Part shown: piece by piece, positions 18,381-26,613 of the stretch
How positions within the stretch are numbered: the first letter of the stretch is position 1
Layout: every line of letters starts with the position of its first letter
Source of the DNA: Salinimicrobium sp035607535
GTDB lineage: Bacteria; Bacteroidota; Bacteroidia; Flavobacteriales; Flavobacteriaceae
Length of the DNA: 64,000 nucleotides
Direction of reading: 5' to 3'
NCBI RefSeq assembly: GCF_035607535.1
Contig: NZ_JAYDZX010000017.1
Location: 1 to 64,000 of the forward strand
Program-made: the position numbers and the translations under genes
The notes under the pieces: model-generated
Database searches by the model: none
What the model saw: the letters and a program-made list of their open reading frames with translations, nothing else
Told to the model about the DNA's origin: nothing

Positions 18381-18411
18381 AAAAAGCCACTCTTGGGGAG
18401 GAGTGGCTTTT
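18381..18411 (-). promoter_or_regulatory. terminator-like hairpin in the trmH 5' region (possible attenuator)
   Basis: The inverted repeat AAAAGCCACTC / GAGTGGCTTTT is followed by T-rich sequence on the minus strand, 20 bases before the trmH ATG. Both flanking genes point away from it, so it is not the end of an annotated gene. The rest of the 365-base gap is AT-rich; on the plus side it contains the mutS promoter. Confidence 0.5.
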
Positions 18412-18647
18412 AAGCAGGGTCATCTATTAAACTAGTTATAGATATCCACAGCGATATTATAGCAAATAAAGTACTAAATCAGATTAAATGCAAGAAAAAA
18501 TCGATGAAATGCACAATATACTTTTTTGATCATCAGATACTTAAGTAGGATTATTCTTATAAAAGATTCCTTAAGGCATATGGCTTCTGGGATAATGAAA
18601 TTCTTCAGAAGTCTTTATTATTATCCATTTTTAGTTGTGAATAAAAG

Positions 18648-18679
18648 TTTGAAAATCAGAAAGGGGAAGATTATCTTTA
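18648..18679 (+). promoter_or_regulatory. mutS promoter
   Basis: TTTG at 18648-18651, a 20-base spacer and TATCTTTA at 18672-18679 match the flavobacterial housekeeping promoter. A second -7-like TATATTTTAG at 18693-18702 is closer to the gene. Confidence 0.5.
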
Positions 18680-18725
18680 AAGGAAGAGAATCTATATTTT
18701 AGCCCTCAGCAAAAAATCGAGCACC

Positions 18726-21347
18726 GTGTCAGGAAAATCAGAAAAGAAGATCACTCCATTAATGCAGCAGTACAACAGCATCAAGAAGAAATATCCCGAT
18801 GCCATGTTGCTCTTTAGAGTTGGGGATTTTTATGAGACTTTTGGAGAGGACGCCGTAAAAGCTGCACGTATATTAAATATTGTGCTTACCAATCGCAATA
18901 ACGGAAGTGAACGCAGTGAACTTGCCGGTTTTCCGCATCACTCGCTTAACACTTATTTGCCAAAACTGGTAAAAGCAGGGGAGCGGGTAGCCATATGTGA
19001 TCAACTGGAAGATCCCAAGCTTACAAAAAAGATCGTCAAGCGGGGAGTGACCGAGCTGGTAACCCCGGGAGTAGCTATGAATGATGAGGTGCTCCAAAGT
19101 AAAACGAACAATTTTCTGTGTTCGGTACAGTTTGGAAAAAGGTCTTACGGGATCTCGTTTTTGGATGTCTCTACAGGAGAATTCTTAACTGCCGAAGGCT
19201 CGGCAGAGTATATCGATAAATTACTTCAAAATTTCAATCCCAGCGAAATCTTAGTGCCCAAACAGAAGAAAAAGGATTTCTTTAAAGAATTTGGGGAGGA
19301 TCACCACGTTTTTTTTCTGGAAGATTGGGTGTATAAGCTCGATTATGCTTATGAGAACCTAAATACCCATTTCAGAACCAAGTCTCTCAAAGGGTTTGGA
19401 GTGGAGCACCTGGAGGAAGGTATTATTGCAGCAGGCGCGGTACTTTATTATCTGGGAGAGACACAGCATCACCGATTGCAACACATTACCGGGCTTACCC
19501 GTATTGCAGAAGAGGAATATGTGTGGATGGACAGGTTTACAATCCGCAATCTGGAGCTTTATACTTCCAATGCTCAAAATGCTGTCACCCTTCTCGATGT
19601 AATTGACAAGACCATCTCTCCCATGGGTGGGAGAATGCTGAAGCGCTGGTTGGCGCTACCTCTTAAAAATGCCGATAAGATAAAGAAGCGCCACCAGATT
19701 GTGGAATATCTGGCAGGAAACCCTGATACACTTCAAGAGATAAGATCCCACATCAAAAAGATAAGTGATTTGGAACGCTTGATTTCCAAGGTCGCAACAG
19801 GCAAGGTTTGTCCGCGGGAAGTTGTACAGCTGAAGAATTCTCTGGAGGCGGTGATTCCTGTTAAAGCCCTGTCTACTTCCTCTTCCGAAGAAGCCTTGAA
19901 AGTAATGGGCGATAACCTTCAAAGTTGTGATCTACTGCGGAACAAGATCAAAGGAACCTTGTGTGAAGATGCGCCCGTAAATATCCTGAAGGGCAAAACC
20001 GTGGCTGAAGGATTTTCTCCGGAACTAGATGAGCTGCGAAAAATAGCATTTTCGGGCAAGGATTACCTTGATAAACTAATTGAGAGAGAAAGTGCAGCTA
20101 CCGGGATCTCTTCCCTTAAAATTGGCAGCAACAATGTCTTTGGGTATTATATCGAGGTAAGAAATACGCACAAAAATAAAGTTCCAGAAGAATGGGTAAG
20201 AAAGCAAACCCTGGTAAATGCCGAACGCTATATAACGCAGGAACTCAAGGAATATGAGGCAAAGATCCTGGGTGCCGAAGAGAAGATCCTGCAACTGGAA
20301 CAGGAGATCTTTGGAGAACTGGTAGCCTGGATAGCAGATTATATTCAGCCGGTACAACAAAACGCCCTTCTCATAGGTCAGTTGGATTGTCTGTGCTCTT
20401 TTGCACAGCAGGCTATTTCAGAAAACTACTGCAAGCCCGAAATTGATGACTCTCACGAACTGGAGATCATTAACGGTCGTCACCCCGTGATCGAAAAGCA
20501 GTTGCCGCTTTCCGAATCCTACGTTGCCAATGATTTATATCTCAATAGGGAAAGCCAACAGATCATTATGATCACCGGACCTAACATGAGTGGTAAGTCG
20601 GCCATTCTAAGACAGACTGCTTTAATAGTTCTCATGGCGCAGATGGGAAGCTTTGTGCCGGCTGAAGCTGTAAAGATAGGGCTGGTAGACAAGATCTTCA
20701 CAAGGGTAGGGGCGAGCGACAATATTTCTATGGGGGAATCCACGTTTATGGTGGAAATGAACGAGACTGCAAGCATACTTAACAATCTTTCAGAAAGAAG
20801 TCTTGTTTTACTGGACGAGATTGGCCGGGGTACAAGCACCTATGATGGGATTTCCATTGCCTGGGCAATTACCGAATACCTGCATGAGCACCCCGCGCGG
20901 GCAAAGACCTTGTTTGCCACCCATTACCACGAGTTGAATGATATGGGGGACACCTTTGGGCGTATTAAAAATTACAATGTATCTGTAAAGGAACTCAAGG
21001 ATAATGTGCTCTTTTTGAGAAAACTGGTGCCGGGAGGCAGTGAACACAGTTTTGGGATACACGTCGCCCGAATGGCGGGTATGCCGCAACAGGTTTTAAG
21101 AAGGGCTAATAAGATCCTGGAAAAACTGGAGGAGTCCCACGGGATGAAAGAGAAGTCGGGCACACTTAAGAAATCGGCAGAAGACGACATGCAGCTTAGC
21201 TTTTTCAATCTGGATGATCCTATTCTGGAAGAGCTTAAGGAAGAAATCCTTCATTTAGATATCAACACCCTTACCCCGGTGGAAGCTTTAATGAAGCTGA
21301 ATGAGATAAAAAGGATGCTGGGCAAGGGGCAAAAGGCAGGCGTTTAA
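18726..21347 (+). CDS. mutS: DNA mismatch repair protein MutS
   Basis: The protein has 873 residues. It is the full-length mismatch sensor: the mismatch-binding 'LLFRVGDFYETFGEDA' with its Phe-x-Glu is near residue 34, the Walker A is 'ITGPNMSGKS', the Walker B is 'LLDEIGRGTSTYDG', and a closing helix-turn-helix is seen near 'GMPQQVLRRANKILE'. The start is GTG at 18726; the next in-frame ATG (residue 13) would cut into the conserved 'PLMQQYNSIKKKYPDA' lead. It binds mismatches and recruits MutL, which is not in the window. The gene is followed by tRNA genes rather than other repair genes. Confidence 0.97.
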   Translation: MSGKSEKKITPLMQQYNSIKKKYPDAMLLFRVGDFYETFGEDAVKAARILNIVLTNRNNGSERSELAGFPHHSLNTYLPKLVKAGERVAICDQLEDPKLTKKIVKRGVTELVTPGVAMNDEVLQSKTNNFLCSVQFGKRSYGISFLDVSTGEFLTAEGSAEYIDKLLQNFNPSEILVPKQKKKDFFKEFGEDHHVFFLEDWVYKLDYAYENLNTHFRTKSLKGFGVEHLEEGIIAAGAVLYYLGETQHHRLQHITGLTRIAEEEYVWMDRFTIRNLELYTSNAQNAVTLLDVIDKTISPMGGRMLKRWLALPLKNADKIKKRHQIVEYLAGNPDTLQEIRSHIKKISDLERLISKVATGKVCPREVVQLKNSLEAVIPVKALSTSSSEEALKVMGDNLQSCDLLRNKIKGTLCEDAPVNILKGKTVAEGFSPELDELRKIAFSGKDYLDKLIERESAATGISSLKIGSNNVFGYYIEVRNTHKNKVPEEWVRKQTLVNAERYITQELKEYEAKILGAEEKILQLEQEIFGELVAWIADYIQPVQQNALLIGQLDCLCSFAQQAISENYCKPEIDDSHELEIINGRHPVIEKQLPLSESYVANDLYLNRESQQIIMITGPNMSGKSAILRQTALIVLMAQMGSFVPAEAVKIGLVDKIFTRVGASDNISMGESTFMVEMNETASILNNLSERSLVLLDEIGRGTSTYDGISIAWAITEYLHEHPARAKTLFATHYHELNDMGDTFGRIKNYNVSVKELKDNVLFLRKLVPGGSEHSFGIHVARMAGMPQQVLRRANKILEKLEESHGMKEKSGTLKKSAEDDMQLSFFNLDDPILEELKEEILHLDINTLTPVEALMKLNEIKRMLGKGQKAGV

Positions 21348-21394
21348 GGAGAAAAAAGGAATAGCAAAAGGCCTGTGTTTTTTTGAAAAATAGC

Positions 21395-21424
21395 TTTGCC
21401 AGTTTCAGAAATATATTAAATTTG
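21395..21424 (+). promoter_or_regulatory. promoter of the tRNA-Gly/tRNA-Leu pair
   Basis: TTTG at 21395-21398, an 18-base spacer and a perfect TAAATTTG at 21417-21424 stand 40 bases before tRNA-Gly. Confidence 0.55.
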
Positions 21425-21464
21425 CACCGCAATACTCTCAGCAACGGGAGATGTTCTTTTAAAT

Positions 21465-21537
21465 GCGAAAATAGCTCAGTTGGTAGAGCGCCACCTTGCC
21501 AAGGTGGAGGTCGCGGGTTCGAATCCCGTTTTTCGCT
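21465..21537 (+). tRNA. tRNA-Gly (anticodon GCC)
   Basis: The 73-base cloverleaf has acceptor stem GCGAAAA/TTTTCGC, D arm GCTC-AGTTGGTA-GAGC, anticodon loop TTGCCAA on stem CCACC/GGTGG, and T loop TTCGAAT on stem GCGGG/CCCGT with a closing G-T pair. The discriminator base is T and CCA is not encoded. It is followed by a hairpin and then tRNA-Leu. Confidence 0.96.
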
Positions 21538-21554
21538 CTGAAACCAGAATTAGA

Positions 21555-21577
21555 AACCCCGGTTCTTCGGGGTTTTT
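21555..21577 (+). terminator. hairpin between the two tRNA genes
   Basis: AAACCCC-ggttctt-cGGGGTTTTT forms a stem with a T-run 18 bases after tRNA-Gly. It may end part of the transcripts or guide processing. Confidence 0.55.
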
Positions 21578-21587
21578 AGTTTGGAAT

Positions 21588-21673
21588 GCTCGGATGGTGG
21601 AATTGGTAGACACGTTGGACTTAAAATCCAATGAACAGCAATGTTCGTGCGGGTTCAAGTCCCGCTCCGAGTA
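21588..21673 (+). tRNA. tRNA-Leu (anticodon TAA)
   Basis: The 86-base gene has acceptor stem GCTCGGA/TCCGAGT (first pair G-T), anticodon loop CTTAAAA on stem TTGGA/TCCAA, a long class II variable arm (TGAACAGCAATGTTCG) and T arm GCGGG-TTCAAGT-CCCGC. The discriminator is A. The long variable arm and the TAA anticodon identify Leu. Confidence 0.96.
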
Positions 21674-21676
21674 CAG

Positions 21677-21713
21677 AAGCCCTCTTTATCTTATTGGTTT
21701 AGAGGGTTTTTTG
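21677..21713 (+). terminator. terminator after tRNA-Leu
   Basis: The stem AGCCCTCT / AGAGGGTT with a following T-run lies directly after tRNA-Leu. Confidence 0.65.
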
Positions 21714-21824
21714 TTTTTAATCTATTACGAAGGCAAGGGAAGGTGCCGGGGAATTAAATAGGGGATTTCCCCTATAGCTCTTGTGCTCATTATCCCTTAT
21801 TTTACCTTCAGAAAATCCTTTACC

Positions 21825-21917
21825 ATGTTAAATCAGTCTTACAAGATCTGGCGTACACTATTGCTCCTTTTTAGTGTTGTGCTGGCCGTATATGTAGTTG
21901 TAAAATATACCTCCTAA
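21825..21917 (+). CDS. possible 30-residue single-pass membrane peptide
   Basis: A short ORF at 21825 opens with 'MLNQSYKIWRTLLLL', continues with a hydrophobic segment (about residues 11-26) and ends in 'VVKYTS'. A short basic/polar head followed by one transmembrane helix is typical of real small membrane proteins. I cannot test conservation, so this is tentative. It is the only candidate gene in the 430-base gap between tRNA-Leu and the receiver gene. Confidence 0.4.
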   Translation: MLNQSYKIWRTLLLLFSVVLAVYVVVKYTS

Positions 21918-22106
21918 GTTTCATCAATTCATTTTTCTGCAGGGCTGGTGTAAATTTTGAGATTTCTTTTAGAAAATAGCTTTTTGAAAAGTTTATTTTA
22001 GCCCTTCTCCATTAAGATTATTTATTTGAAGACAAACCAGATCCTTTAATGGGTGATAAATCCAGGGAACCTGTCGACAAGTTTGATAAAAGATACCTGC
22101 AACAGA

Positions 22107-22484
22107 ATGAGTAAAAAGAAGATCCTAGTAGTTGACGATGACTCCGGAATTGGAGAAATGCTCAAGACCCTTCTTGAGTTCTATGAATATGAGGTTACGG
22201 TTACTCCACAGCCCGAGGAAACTGAAAAGCTCATCGTAGAGAAAGACGTTGACCTGGTTATGCTGGATATGCTCATTTCGGGAGTTAATGGAACTGATGT
22301 TTGTGCCAAACTAAGGAAGAATCCGCAAACTAGTGAAACTCCGGTTTTAATGATGTCGGCTTTACACGATGCCGGAAAAAAGTGCAGGGAAGCAGGCGCG
22401 AATGATTTTATAGCCAAGCCATTCGAGATGGAGGATCTGGTGGCAAAAATTGAAGAAATTCTGGCGAAAACAGAAGAACACTAG
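22107..22484 (+). CDS. stand-alone response regulator receiver domain
   Basis: The protein has 125 residues made of one CheY-like domain. The acidic pocket 'LVVDDDSG' is near residue 10, the phospho-acceptor Asp is in 'VDLVMLDMLISG' (about residue 52), and the conserved Lys is in 'FIAKPFEMEDLV'. There is no output domain, so it should act by protein contact after phosphorylation by a kinase located elsewhere. The start is the ATG at 22107; the frame extends to 22053 but the extra 18 residues fit no receiver. No histidine kinase is nearby. Confidence 0.9.
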   Translation: MSKKKILVVDDDSGIGEMLKTLLEFYEYEVTVTPQPEETEKLIVEKDVDLVMLDMLISGVNGTDVCAKLRKNPQTSETPVLMMSALHDAGKKCREAGANDFIAKPFEMEDLVAKIEEILAKTEEH

Positions 22485-22489
22485 AGGTT

Positions 22490-23389
22490 CTATTGCTCCC
22501 GAATATTTAATAGTCTTTCGGGATAGTCGGATATTATTCCATCCACTCCCAATTTCAACATTTTTCTGATCTTTCCTTTACTGTTTACGGTCCAGGGAAT
22601 GACCTCAAATCCTTGTGCATGTAATTCCTCTACCTGCTCTATTCTATTCAATTGTTTAAAATACGGACCAATAATGTCTGGCTTGAAATTGAGCTGTTCA
22701 AGTTTCTCCCTCCAGGGTGTCCTGTAAACAAGTACCGAGGTTCTAATTTCAGGATATCTACTATTAAAGGCATTCAGAAATTCTGCATCAAAAGATTGTA
22801 TCACCACCTGTTTTTCTATTTCATGTTCCTTAATAACTCCCATAAGAAGTTCTGCAAATTCCCGGGGGTAAGGTTGAAAAATCCCATAATGCGAAGGGTT
22901 GGACTTTACTTCCAGAAAGTAGTCAATTTGAGGTAGGTCTTGGTCTTTGCGATGCCTCTCCACCTGTTCTAAAACTTCAGCTAAAAGAGGTTTAAAGGTC
23001 TCTACTTTCATTTGATTCCTGAACTTTCGGCTCTTTAGTAGTCCGGTCTTATACTGCCTGATGCTGTCGTATGGCATGCCATAGAGGTCGTAGCTTTTCT
23101 CTGCTGACTTGCTGATCCTTTTATTCTGCGGGGTTAAAACTGAAGCAGCTGCCATATAAGGCTCGTGGGAAATAACGACTTGTTTGTCGGCAGAGATTAC
23201 CAGATCCATTTCCAGGGCGTTCACTCCAAGGGAAACAGCACTTTTAAAACCTTCAAGACTATTTTCAGGAAAATGAGAAACATGTCCTCGGTGTCCTATC
23301 ACCTTAAAAGAGGGATTTAGACTCACCTTTTTGGAACCCAGGCAGGAAGACACGAATAAGGGTATAAAAAGAAACAAAGTTGATCGCAT
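22490..23389 (-). CDS. glycerophosphodiester phosphodiesterase family lipoprotein
   Basis: The protein has 299 residues. The signal peptide ends in the lipobox VSSC (Cys at about 16), predicting a periplasmic lipoprotein. The GDPD TIM-barrel motifs are present: 'IGHRGHVSHFPENSLEGF' (catalytic His, Arg, Glu), 'NALEMDLVISAD' (metal-binding E-x-D), and the final 'FEVIPWTVNSKGKIRKML'. It hydrolyses glycerophosphodiesters to glycerol-3-phosphate and an alcohol, or a related diester. It converges with the receiver gene (5-base gap). Confidence 0.9.
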   Translation of the reverse strand: MRSTLFLFIPLFVSSCLGSKKVSLNPSFKVIGHRGHVSHFPENSLEGFKSAVSLGVNALEMDLVISADKQVVISHEPYMAAASVLTPQNKRISKSAEKSYDLYGMPYDSIRQYKTGLLKSRKFRNQMKVETFKPLLAEVLEQVERHRKDQDLPQIDYFLEVKSNPSHYGIFQPYPREFAELLMGVIKEHEIEKQVVIQSFDAEFLNAFNSRYPEIRTSVLVYRTPWREKLEQLNFKPDIIGPYFKQLNRIEQVEELHAQGFEVIPWTVNSKGKIRKMLKLGVDGIISDYPERLLNIREQ

Positions 23390-23435
23390 TTCCTTGATTT
23401 GATTCTATCAAACCTAATATATTCTATTTTTAAAC

Positions 23436-23467
23436 ACGAAAAAAGCCGTTCGGAAAGAACGGCCTTA
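23436..23467 (-). terminator. terminator of the first small lipoprotein gene
   Basis: GCCGTTC / GAACGGC with a T-run on the minus strand lies 23 bases past the stop at 23490. Confidence 0.75.
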
Positions 23468-23489
23468 AAAGATTGTATAAGAAGAAAGT

Positions 23490-23732
23490 CTATTGATCCT
23501 CTATTTCTTCATGATGGATCTGATCGTCGGTCTCGTGAATTTCCTCATCGATCTCACGTTCCAGTTTTTCGGCGCCCTTTTCTACCTTATCGGCGGCACG
23601 ACGGGTATTATCCTTTATGTCTTCCCCTATAGCTTCAACGGCTTCCTCGGTCTTTTCCTCAGTACTTTCCCTGCAGGAGTAGGTGGTGAAAGAGATACCG
23701 ATAACGAATAAACCAAAAACTACTTTTTTCAT
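23490..23732 (-). CDS. small charged lipoprotein, paralogue A
   Basis: The protein has 80 residues. The signal peptide ends in 'TTYSCRES', so Cys20 should be lipidated. The rest is strongly charged and probably one long amphipathic helix ('EEAVEAIGEDIKDNTRRAADKVEKG'-like repeats, ending acidic with 'DQIHHEEIEDQ'). It shares its plan and the 'YSCRE(S/T)TEE' start of the mature protein with the next gene, so the two are tandem paralogues. It has its own terminator. The function is unknown; a cell-envelope stress or spacer role would be speculation. Confidence 0.75.
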   Translation of the reverse strand: MKKVVFGLFVIGISFTTYSCRESTEEKTEEAVEAIGEDIKDNTRRAADKVEKGAEKLEREIDEEIHETDDQIHHEEIEDQ

Positions 23733-23752
23733 AACATCTTGTTTTTAAAATT

Positions 23753-23788
23753 CAAAAAAAGCCATAAGTCAGAACTTATGGCTTTAGA
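23753..23788 (-). terminator. terminator of the second small lipoprotein gene
   Basis: AAAGCCATAAGT / ACTTATGGCTTT with a T-run on the minus strand lies between the two paralogues, so they are probably separate transcripts. Confidence 0.75.
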
Positions 23789-23808
23789 TTCCTTTAAAAA
23801 AGAAAGAA

Positions 23809-24048
23809 CTACTGCATATCATCAGTTTCGTTCACTTCTTCTTCAATTTCCTCTTCAGTCTGTTCTCCAGCCTGCTCTATTTCTTCTCCAGTTTCTTCAA
23901 GACCAGACTCGATGTCTTCTCCAGCCTCTTCAAAATCAGTTTCTACTTCTTCCATTTCAGCTTCTACATTTTCCTCAGTAGTTTCTCTACAAGAGTAGAT
24001 AGAAAGAGTAAATGCAGCAACAAGTAATCCTAAAAATAATTTTTTCAT
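23809..24048 (-). CDS. small acidic lipoprotein, paralogue B
   Basis: The protein has 79 residues, starting at the ATG at 24048; the frame is open to 24075, but the signal peptide 'MKKLFLGLLVAAF' begins here. The lipobox is IYSC and the mature part begins RETTEEN. The mature chain is extremely rich in Glu (runs such as 'EEAGEDIESGLEETGEEIEQ') with almost no Lys or Arg, unlike paralogue A, whose middle is basic. A single acidic helix is predicted. The function is unknown. Confidence 0.75.
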   Translation of the reverse strand: MKKLFLGLLVAAFTLSIYSCRETTEENVEAEMEEVETDFEEAGEDIESGLEETGEEIEQAGEQTEEEIEEEVNETDDMQ

Positions 24049-24150
24049 GTTAGTATGTTTAATTAGTTGAAACAAATTTAAACTATTTTTTATATATGCA
24101 AAGCAGTGATTGAATAAAGTCCTGCTCCACCCCTTAAAGTAGCTTTATTT

Positions 24151-25389
24151 TTATCGATTTTTTAAGAGATATTCTGAAATCATTTGGGTAGCCCCTTTGT
24201 TTTTCTGAATGTATTTTGCTGAAATCGAACCTTTTATCTTACGTTCGTTCTCATTGGCGACTAGCTTTGCAAGCACTTCTCGTGCCTCAGATCTGTTCTG
24301 CACCGGAACCAATCCTCCTGCATTTTTTAGATCTTCTGCTTCAGGGAACCTGGAATAATTTTTACCAATAATGACCGGAACTCCAAAAGCAGCCGGTTCG
24401 AGGATGTTATGCAACCCGGTATCCCCCGCGGCCCCGCCTACATAAGCAATGTCTGCATAGCTGTAGATTCTGGAAAGCAGGCCAACAGTGTCAATAATGA
24501 ACACCTTAAAATCTTCTGGCTTATTCCTATCTTTTTCAGAATATAGTATGCTGTCCACTTCCAGTTTCTCCTGCAACTGTTTTATTTTTTCAGGTTTGAT
24601 GGCATGAGGGGCTATAATGAGCTTCACCTCTAATTGGTCATTATTGATAAATTCTAGCAGCAGTTCTTCATCTTCGGGCCATGTACTTCCGGCTACAATG
24701 CAAATTTTGTCCCTAACAAAATTCTCGATAAAATCCAGCTTATTATCCTGCTCGGGCTGGGCGCTTACCCGGTCGAACCTCGTATCTCCACTTACAGCAG
24801 CATTTTCAAATCCGATGTGACGTAACAGTTCTTTAGATTTCTCGTTTTGAAGGAAAAAGAATTCAAAAGCTTCGAGATACCTTCTCATCCATTTCCCATA
24901 ACTTTTAAAGAAGAGCTGGTCTTCTCTAAAGGCCCCGGAAATAAGGAGGCTGCGCATCTTCCTCTTTTTTAGTTCATTCAAGAAATTAGGCCAGAACTCA
25001 TATTTTACAAACAGCGTCCAATCAGGATGGACCAGATCAAGAAATTTAGTGGCGTTCTCTGTGGTGTCCAGTGGCAGGTAGGTTACGACATCGGCCAGGG
25101 AAGAATCTTTTTTCACTTCGTAGCCCGACGGGGAAAAAAAGCTGAGTACGATCTTATGCGAGGGAAAGATTTTCTTTGCTGCTTCTATTACCGGCACTGC
25201 CTGTTCATATTCTCCAAGCGAGGCTGCATGAAACCAGATGGTCTTTTCTGTAGGGGAAATTTCAGAAGCAAGGTGCTTAAAAAGGTCTTTTCTGCCCTCG
25301 TTAAAGATCCGGAGCTTTTCATTAATACTGCCCGCCAGGGGAAGTAGGTTTTCAGCAGATCTTATAGCAAGGTTGTAGAGAAAATGCAA
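24151..25389 (-). CDS. waaA: 3-deoxy-D-manno-octulosonic acid transferase (Kdo transferase)
   Basis: The protein has 412 residues and is a GT30-type glycosyltransferase. The N-terminal domain holds 'IWFHAASLGEYEQAVPVIEA' with the likely catalytic Glu. The C-terminal domain binds CMP-Kdo ('YADIAYVGGAAGDTGLHNILEPAAFGVPVI'-type block). It adds Kdo to lipid A precursors at the inner face of the inner membrane. The family's short N-terminal helix is reduced but present ('MHFLYNLAIRSAENLL'). It diverges from the DegT aminotransferase, which may also serve surface polysaccharide. Confidence 0.93.
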   Translation of the reverse strand: MHFLYNLAIRSAENLLPLAGSINEKLRIFNEGRKDLFKHLASEISPTEKTIWFHAASLGEYEQAVPVIEAAKKIFPSHKIVLSFFSPSGYEVKKDSSLADVVTYLPLDTTENATKFLDLVHPDWTLFVKYEFWPNFLNELKKRKMRSLLISGAFREDQLFFKSYGKWMRRYLEAFEFFFLQNEKSKELLRHIGFENAAVSGDTRFDRVSAQPEQDNKLDFIENFVRDKICIVAGSTWPEDEELLLEFINNDQLEVKLIIAPHAIKPEKIKQLQEKLEVDSILYSEKDRNKPEDFKVFIIDTVGLLSRIYSYADIAYVGGAAGDTGLHNILEPAAFGVPVIIGKNYSRFPEAEDLKNAGGLVPVQNRSEAREVLAKLVANENERKIKGSISAKYIQKNKGATQMISEYLLKNR

Positions 25390-25424
25390 GGCCGGTATTT
25401 TGGGTGCTAAATTAAGAAATTACC

Positions 25425-25455
25425 ATTGGCAAAAGTGGCTTTCTTCGTATTTTCG
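25425..25455 (+). promoter_or_regulatory. promoter of the DegT-family gene
   Basis: ATTG at 25425-25428, a 19-base spacer and TATTTTCG at 25448-25455 resemble the flavobacterial consensus. The ATG follows 15 bases later. Confidence 0.4.
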
Positions 25456-25470
25456 TAGTCCTAACTTTAT

Positions 25471-26607
25471 ATGATGAAAAAAATACAAATGGTTGACCTT
25501 AAGGGTCAATACGAAAAAATAAAAGATACTGTAAATTCTGCTTTTTCAGAAGTTCTTGATACCACCGCCTTTATAAATGGACCCGAAGTGCAGCAGTTTC
25601 AGAAGGAGCTGGAGAATTATCTGGACGTAAAACATGTAATTCCCTGTGCCAACGGTACAGATGCACTGCAGATCGCAATGATGGGGCTGGGGCTAAAACC
25701 TGGAGACGAAGTGATCACAGCCGACTTTACTTTCGCAGCAACTGTAGAGGTGATCGCCCTTTTGCAACTCACTCCCGTACTCGTTGACGTGGAACCAGAT
25801 ACGTTCAACATTGATCCCGAGGCTATTAAAAGAGCTATAACGCCAAAGACAAAGGCCATTGTGCCGGTGCACCTGTTCGGCCAAACTGCCAACATGGATG
25901 CTATAATGGAAATTGCCAACGAACATGATCTGTTTGTCATTGAAGATAATGCCCAGGCCATAGGTTCTAATTATCATTTCAAAGACGGCACTACAAAAAA
26001 AGCCGGTGCCATAGGTCACGCCGCATCAACATCTTTTTTCCCTTCTAAGAATTTGGGGTGCTATGGGGATGGTGGGGCTATTTTCACCAATGATGATGAT
26101 CTTGCACATACCATAAGAGGAATCGTGAATCATGGGATGTATGAGCGTTACCATCACGATGTAGTTGGGGTGAATTCCAGGCTTGATAGTTTACAGGCAG
26201 CGGTACTGCGGGCTAAGCTTCCGCACCTGGATACTTACAATGAGGCGAGGCAAAATGCCGCCAGAAAGTATTCTGAAGCACTAAAAGATGTAGAAGAAAT
26301 TACTGTTCCTTATACCGAAAGTACAGAAGATACGCATGTTTATCACCAGTATACTATCAAAATTGCCAATGGAAAGCGTGATGCCTTAGCGAAATATCTT
26401 TCTGAAAAAGGTATTCCTTTTGGAATTTATTATCCTATCCCGCTTCACAACCAAAAGGCCTATAAAGACGGGCGATATGAGGAAGAAGATTTCCCTGTCA
26501 CCAACCAACTGGTAAAGGAAGTTATTTCACTCCCAATGCATACCGAGTTGGATGAAGAGCAAATTTCCTATATTACGGGTTCTATAAAAGAATTTTTTAA
26601 TCAATAG
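25471..26607 (+). CDS. DegT/DnrJ/EryC1/StrS family sugar aminotransferase
   Basis: The protein has 378 residues. It is a PLP enzyme that aminates nucleotide-linked keto-sugars. 'ALQIAMMGLGLKPGDEVI' near residue 70, 'LFVIEDNAQAIGS' (cofactor Asp) and 'TSFFPSKNLGCYGDGGAIF' with the Schiff-base Lys (about 189) are clear. The end 'ISLPMHTELDEEQISYI' is the usual C-terminal block. The sugar is not decided by sequence; a UDP-GlcNAc-derived substrate is common for similar proteins. The start is ATGATG at 25471 or 25474. The amidohydrolase begins 6 bases after its stop, so they are probably cotranscribed. Confidence 0.92.
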   Translation: MMKKIQMVDLKGQYEKIKDTVNSAFSEVLDTTAFINGPEVQQFQKELENYLDVKHVIPCANGTDALQIAMMGLGLKPGDEVITADFTFAATVEVIALLQLTPVLVDVEPDTFNIDPEAIKRAITPKTKAIVPVHLFGQTANMDAIMEIANEHDLFVIEDNAQAIGSNYHFKDGTTKKAGAIGHAASTSFFPSKNLGCYGDGGAIFTNDDDLAHTIRGIVNHGMYERYHHDVVGVNSRLDSLQAAVLRAKLPHLDTYNEARQNAARKYSEALKDVEEITVPYTESTEDTHVYHQYTIKIANGKRDALAKYLSEKGIPFGIYYPIPLHNQKAYKDGRYEEEDFPVTNQLVKEVISLPMHTELDEEQISYITGSIKEFFNQ

Positions 26608-26613
26608 CACCTT

